Shown: positions 59,844-64,000 of the stretch, piece after piece
How the letters are laid out: each line of letters begins with the position of its first letter
Numbering within the stretch: position 1 is the first letter of the stretch
From: Flavobacteriales bacterium
GTDB taxonomy: Bacteria > Bacteroidota > Bacteroidia > Flavobacteriales_F > PHOS-HE28
Reading direction: 5' to 3'
NCBI GenBank assembly: GCA_016710685.1
Contig: JADJVC010000006.1
Span: 372,001 to 436,000, forward strand
DNA length: 64,000 bases
Position numbers and translations under genes: made by a program
The notes under the pieces: generated by a model
Told to the model about the DNA's origin: nothing
Seen by the model: only the letters and a program-made list of their open reading frames with translations
Databases searched by the model: none

Positions 59844-61284
59844 TTATTTGTTCAAGGTGATGGTGCGCGTCACTTGGCCATTGCCCGTGTTGAGCTTCAG
59901 CACGTAGGTGCCGTTGGCCAAGGTGCTGAGGTCCAAAACTTCGCGCTGCACGCCGGTGCCGGATGCAATGTTGCGGTTCAACACCACTTTGCCGACCACG
60001 TCAAGTACGTCCACTTGCAGAGCTGTTCCGCGGTCCAAAGTGTATTCCAAGTTCACCAAGCCGGTGGTCGGGTTTGGGTAAATGTTCAAGCTGTGGTCCA
60101 ACGTGTTGTCATGCACGGCCAACATGGCGGCATTGGTGGTGAAGAGTTTCGTCTCCACGGAACCGAATGAACCCCCTTGAAGAACCACGTAGTTTCCCAC
60201 GGTGATTTTGTAGTAGCCCATACCAAAGCTGCAGCAAATACCATCACCATAATCGTCCGTGATCTCGAATCGGTAGCAGTCCAGATCTTGCAAATTCCAG
60301 TTGTAGATATGCGGCGCCTGATTTGCGGCGCTGGTATAGTCACTGCCTCCTGAAGCGAAAACACTACCGTCGGGGTTGAACAACTTCCAATTCGTTTCCG
60401 AACCGTAGTTGTCCGTTTGCACTTCCAAGGTCACCGCTGTACCGGGTGCGATCGCGTTGCTGGCATTCACAGTAAGGGCACTGGTGTTGTTCGTGGCATC
60501 GTCGTCCGTAGAGGTGATCTCAAAGGTTACTGAGCCATTTGCCGCTGGCGCATAGCTGGCTACTATTACTTCCGCGACATCGTAAGTAGCAAGGTTGCCC
60601 GTCCATTGGGTGCTACCAAGAACGGTTGAACCCAAGCGCTTCGATCGTTGCGCTGGTCAAGGCCGAAGTACCTACGTTCTGCAAACGGATAGGCAATTCA
60701 ACATCATTTCCAACGCAAGCTGCGGCAGAACCAATGGGTGGTAATACTGTTCCGTCATTGGAACTCACAGCTTCCACGCAAGAGCCGACGCTCGCCCAAA
60801 GCTGGGCCGTGGTCTTCTGACCGATCTCCGTTACCACCCGGTTTGGGCAAACTTTGAAGATCGTGGGGAAGTAAGTGATCTCGAACGCATCGCCGATGGC
60901 GGCATTGTCCAAGATCGGGTAAGGCGTTCCGGTGACCCAATCGCCTTGGGTGCTACTACCCGATCCATGTAGTTCAGCTGTTGTCGTGGTACCGTCTCCC
61001 TCTACCATAAAGACCATTACTTTGTCTTCCGCAGTGCCGGGGCCGTACTGCTCGTACAGGCCTTCCAAAGCACCGGAGTTATGGTAGCTCCAGCAAGGTG
61101 CACACCATGTTGCACTTACATCAATGAATACCGTGTAACCTTGATCCAAATAGTCGTACAGGTGCTGTGAGTTGCCGTCGATGTCGTTGGCGGTAAAGTC
61201 CGGAGCGATCGAGTAGTCTGCGATCTGCGCCATGGCACCCAGCGCGGAAAACGCAAATGCCGAGAGGAGTAACTTTTTCTTCAT
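59844..61284 (-). CDS. Thioredoxin-like protein with T9SS tail, frameshifted
   Basis: Inferred 480 residues. Signal peptide (MKKKLLLSAFAFSALGAMAQ), a thioredoxin-like domain with SATWCAPCWSYHN (Omp28/AhpC type), beta-rich middle domains, and a T9SS sorting tail (LNIYPNPTTGLVNLEY, GTYVLKLNTGNGQ). A frameshift lies near the C run 60631-60633 (GGG on the minus strand): one more G gives EALGGSTVLGSTQWTG. It is a secreted or surface redox protein. ATG 61284 used; 33 upstream in-frame codons look untranslated. Confidence 0.88.
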
Positions 61285-61423
61285 TAGAGCTGGTTTTTGG
61301 GTTATGAGCACGACGAATTTAGGGATGCATGATGAGTAAAACGAATTTATCCTAGCGCAATGTTGGAATCCCATCATACCCATGAGTGGTCGGCTGAATT
61401 CAAGGAATAGGAGCTGTGGGGGC

Positions 61424-61431
61424 TATCTTTG
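61424..61431 (+). promoter_or_regulatory. -7 promoter element (TATCTTTG)
   Basis: Perfect TAnnTTTG match 32 bases before the ATG of the 252-residue T9SS protein. Confidence 0.5.
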
Positions 61432-61463
61432 CACACACCTGCAACTCCAAGTGCTTCAATACG

Positions 61464-62222
61464 ATGAAAAAACGGTACGCTCTTTCCCTCTTCACGGCAA
61501 CAGCCATTTTTGCAAGTTCAGCGACCGCGCAGATCGTAGAGGTGCGGAATGCAAATGGCGATCTGCTTAATAGTACGTTGGTCCAGGTGACCGAACCCGT
61601 GGGTGATTCTACCCAGACCATGGGCTTCGGAGCTCCCGTGGAAAATGTTTCCGGCAGCTCGCGCACGATAAACCTGAAGCGCTACGAGGTGGATGTGCCC
61701 CATGGCACCGGCAACTACTTCTGCTGGGACCTGTGTTACGGCGAACGTAGCGCAGGGCAATCCCCACTCTGGATCGGAGCGGACCCCGTGCCAATGAACG
61801 CCGGGTTCATCGCTAATGGCTTTCATGCATACCATAAGCCATACACGACCGTGGGTACGGCTACTTTCCGCTATGTATGGTACGATGTGAACAGCCCAAA
61901 CGACAGCGTATGGGTGGACATTCAGTTCAACGCCTTGCTCGTAGGTATCCACGAGAACGCATCCCCTGTGCGTTCCTTCTCGGCCTTCCCAAATCCCGCC
62001 GTTTCCAGCGACATCACCATCAACTTCGACCTAGCCACACCTGTTGCAGGCACGCAACTGGCGGTGTACAACATGCTGGGCGAGCGCAAGCTCGTGCGGG
62101 CGTTGAACGTTGCCCAAGGCAAGGTGGTCATTGGTAAGGATGAGCTGCCTGCGGGTGTTTGGTTTGCTTCCTTGGAGCAGAACGGCCGGGCGCTTGTTAC
62201 GAAGCGGGTGGTGGTGCAGTAA
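61464..62222 (+). CDS. T9SS type A sorting domain protein, 252 aa
   Basis: Signal peptide MKKRYALSLFTATAIFASSATAQ... (cleavage after TAQ). The first 150 residues form a beta-rich domain with Cys pair (FCWDLCYGERSAG). The last 80 residues are a T9SS tail (FSAFPNPAVSSDITI, GVWFASLEQNGRAL). The function of the first domain is unknown. It is divergent from the thioredoxin-T9SS gene, with 179 bases between starts, so both could be controlled together. Convergent with the sirtuin gene. Confidence 0.82.
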   Translation: MKKRYALSLFTATAIFASSATAQIVEVRNANGDLLNSTLVQVTEPVGDSTQTMGFGAPVENVSGSSRTINLKRYEVDVPHGTGNYFCWDLCYGERSAGQSPLWIGADPVPMNAGFIANGFHAYHKPYTTVGTATFRYVWYDVNSPNDSVWVDIQFNALLVGIHENASPVRSFSAFPNPAVSSDITINFDLATPVAGTQLAVYNMLGERKLVRALNVAQGKVVIGKDELPAGVWFASLEQNGRALVTKRVVVQ

Positions 62223-62289
62223 GGCGATTTTTGAGAGCCATGGCTTGTTGGCCATGGACGGGAATGGACAGTAGCTGCGCCACTGCCAT

Positions 62290-62967
62290 TTAGGAACCTT
62301 CCAGACTTTGTACCAGCCTCGCAACTCCTATGCTGGCATTCTCTTTCCAGTGGGTAATCCGTGCGGATGCTGGCATCACCCCCGGATCTACCAAATGTAT
62401 TTGTGCATGTGGCGGCGCTTCATGGATCAGCCCCGCCGCCGGCCACACTTGAAGCGAACTGCCCACGATAACCAGCATATCGGCTTGGGCGATGTGCTGT
62501 GCGGCTTCTTGGAGCAGAGGCACTTCTTCGCCGAACCACACGATGTGCGGCCGCAGTTGTGAACCTAACGGGCAATGGTCACCTAACGTTAATTCCGGGC
62601 CTTGCACGGGTAGCACCAAGGAAGGGTCGAGGGTGCTTCGGCATTTCAAGATCTCCCCGTGCAGGTGCAGAACTTCCGTGCTTCCCGCGCGTTCGTGCAG
62701 GTCGTCCACATTCTGTGTCACCACGCCCACGGAATGGTGTTGCTGCAGTTCGGCTATGGCGAGGTGTGCCGCGTTGGGCTTGGCTTTTAGCACTTGCGCA
62801 CGGCGTTCGTCGTAGAAGCGAAGCACATGAGCCGGGTCACGGAAGAAGGCCTCCGGCGTGGCCACGTCTTCGATGCGGTGCTCCTCCCAAAGGCCGTCGC
62901 TGGCGCGGAAGGTGCGCAGTCCGCTTTCGGCACTGATACCCGCTCCGGTGAAGAAGATGATGCGCAT
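62290..62967 (-). CDS. cobB: NAD-dependent deacylase, sirtuin class III-like
   Basis: 225 residues. GAGISAESGLRTFR is near the start, QNVDDLHERAG near 84, and HLHGE contains the catalytic His. The zinc-binding Cys set is incomplete: only one Cys in each usual pair is seen (KCRST and DHCPLG). This is common in Bacteroidota sirtuins and suggests no bound zinc. It removes acyl groups from lysines at the expense of NAD. ATG 62965-62967. Confidence 0.92.
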   Translation of the reverse strand: MRIIFFTGAGISAESGLRTFRASDGLWEEHRIEDVATPEAFFRDPAHVLRFYDERRAQVLKAKPNAAHLAIAELQQHHSVGVVTQNVDDLHERAGSTEVLHLHGEILKCRSTLDPSLVLPVQGPELTLGDHCPLGSQLRPHIVWFGEEVPLLQEAAQHIAQADMLVIVGSSLQVWPAAGLIHEAPPHAQIHLVDPGVMPASARITHWKENASIGVARLVQSLEGS

Positions 62968-63244
62968 TTGGTTAGCAAGGTAGTTGTCAGTTGTCAGTTG
63001 TTAGGCGTTGCAGCGCCAAAGCGTCTTGGCGGTGAACTTCCCTTTGCGCCCCGTAGCGTCCGTTGCGTTTGTTGCAGTGAAAACGTAACCCCATTTCTTT
63101 GCGCTCCTCGTGTCCTTTTCGGCAGAAAAACCACCATACGCTAATTGCGCTTATTTTGCGGCCCCTTTGCACCAAAACCCGCGCGCATAGCATAACCTCT
63201 ACCCCTTGGCCCACGCGGCTTTTTTGCCCCGTGGGGGGATTTTG
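62968..63244. other. Intergenic region with repeat words, upstream of ruvA
   Basis: Contains GTTGTCAGTTGTCAG words (62985-63000), GCGCC and CGTTGCG words at 63010-63075, and a possible promoter near TTATTTTGC (63153). No gene seen. Confidence 0.5.
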
Positions 63245-63856
63245 ATGATCGATAGTTTGCGCGGCGAGATCGCTGAAAAGAGCCTTGCGCATGCCGTGGT
63301 GGAATGCCACGGCGTGGGCTATTTGGTCCATGTGGGCCAGAATACCTGCGCCGCATTGCCCCTGCGCGGACCTTGCAAGCTTTTCGTGCATTATGCAGTG
63401 ACGATGGATGTACGCAGCGGTTCCAGCGAGCACAAGCTGTTCGGCTTTTTGGATCGCGAGGAACGGCACTTCTTCCGCCAGCTCATCGAGGTGCAGGGCG
63501 TAAGCAGCACCATCGGCATGGCCATTTTGGGCGCACGCCCGGCGGCGGAATTGCAGGGTGCGATCATGCAAGGCGACGAAACGGTGTTGAAGAGCGTGAA
63601 GGGCATCGGGCCCAAGCTGGCCCAGCGGATCATGCAGGAATTGCGCGGCAAGTTGAGCGGCGGAGCCGCCTACGTTCCCGGTGCTTCCGGTGCGGGTGCG
63701 GGCAATACGCCCCGCAGCGAGGCGTTATCGGCGTTGACCTCTCTGGGGTTGGACCGCGCCAAGGCCGAGCGCGCGCTGCAAAAAGTGATCGATGCGCACA
63801 AGGACGAAATGCCTTCCGTGGAGGAATTGATCAGGCTCACACTGAAGAACAGCTGA
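63245..63856 (+). CDS. ruvA: Holliday junction branch migration protein RuvA
   Basis: 203 residues. N-terminal OB fold (MIDSLRGEIAEK, FVHYAVTMDVRSGSSEHKLFGF), two helix-hairpin-helix motifs (LIEVQGVSSTIGMAIL, SVKGIGPKLAQRIMQEL) and the C-terminal RuvB-binding domain (SVEELIRLTLK). ATG 63245 is the family start; the open frame before it is not. Confidence 0.96.
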   Translation: MIDSLRGEIAEKSLAHAVVECHGVGYLVHVGQNTCAALPLRGPCKLFVHYAVTMDVRSGSSEHKLFGFLDREERHFFRQLIEVQGVSSTIGMAILGARPAAELQGAIMQGDETVLKSVKGIGPKLAQRIMQELRGKLSGGAAYVPGASGAGAGNTPRSEALSALTSLGLDRAKAERALQKVIDAHKDEMPSVEELIRLTLKNS

Positions 63857-63870
63857 GCACGGAAATACCG

Positions 63871-64000
63871 ATGAGGCCCTCTACGATCCGCCCGCCGCAC
63901 ATCCGTGCCTTGTTCCTTGTGTTTGCGCTGGCCTGTGCCGCGGTCGCGCAGGTAAGTGCCCAGGTAACGCCCTTGGATACGCCGCAGGTCGTGTTGCCAT
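63871..64000 (+). CDS. sprA: Probable SprA/Sov T9SS outer-membrane translocon (5' fragment)
   Basis: Open frame from ATG 63871 off the right edge. Only 43 codons are present: a signal peptide with a hydrophobic core (ALFLVFALACAAVAQ) and VSAQVTPLDTPQVVLP. In Flavobacteria ruvA is followed by sprA, a very large T9SS channel, and a signal peptide with Gln cleavage fits. The identity rests on gene order only. Confidence 0.5.
   Translation, partial: MRPSTIRPPHIRALFLVFALACAAVAQVSAQVTPLDTPQVVLP

Overview
The window is about 64 kb of a Bacteroidota chromosome, most likely an uncultured, fairly GC-rich member of Flavobacteriales. The signs are: about half a dozen secreted proteins with type IX secretion (T9SS) C-terminal sorting tails, a ruvA gene followed by what looks like the start of sprA (the T9SS translocon), an alternative complex III operon running straight into cytochrome c oxidase, -7 promoter elements of the TAnnTTTG type, and several Bacteroidota-specific families (DUF6029, Omp28, S74 chaperone proteins). 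No rRNA, tRNA, prophage, insertion sequence or CRISPR array was seen.

Layout. 1-7.4 kb: a partial M13 peptidase lipoprotein, a flippase-like membrane protein, an EamA transporter, then yicC-gmk-nadD and the opposing udk. 7.6-14.1 kb: small ORFs, a MORN-repeat protein, a five-haem T9SS cytochrome coupled to a MOSC protein, and a queuosine-precursor transporter. 14.1-19.1 kb: a minus-strand operon (YCII protein, YdeP-type molybdopterin oxidoreductase, B12-binding MerR regulator) and a cystathionine gamma-synthase-like gene. 19.1-26.9 kb: surface and secreted proteins, including an M43 protease and an S74 protein. 26.9-36.5 kb: polA, a T9SS propeller gene bounded by repeats, and rimP-nusA-infB behind a structured leader. 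36.6-49.8 kb: a SPOR protein, then actABCDEF-coxBA, which carries electrons from quinol to oxygen. 49.9-54.9 kb: ruvB, a one-module NRPS-like enzyme, queG. 55.1-62.2 kb: three thioredoxin-fold exported proteins, a DUF6029 protein, and a minisatellite of about twelve 105-bp units. 62.3-64 kb: a sirtuin, ruvA and the start of a probable sprA.

Five otherwise normal genes (M43 protease, polA, coxA, DUF6029, thioredoxin-T9SS protein) are each cut by one -1 frameshift, four of them in or next to a short homopolymer, and polA also has an in-frame TAG. An 85-base block made almost only of G and C sits in the MOSC gene tail. The simplest reading is residual consensus error from a long-read or homopolymer-prone assembly, so these genes are annotated at their inferred full length.

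The points most worth following up are the structured rimP leader with mutually exclusive hairpins, the repeat-bounded T9SS gene between polA and rimP, the 105-bp minisatellite, the A-T-TE enzyme beside ruvB, and the B12-MerR/molybdoenzyme operon. No wholly new system could be demonstrated from sequence alone.
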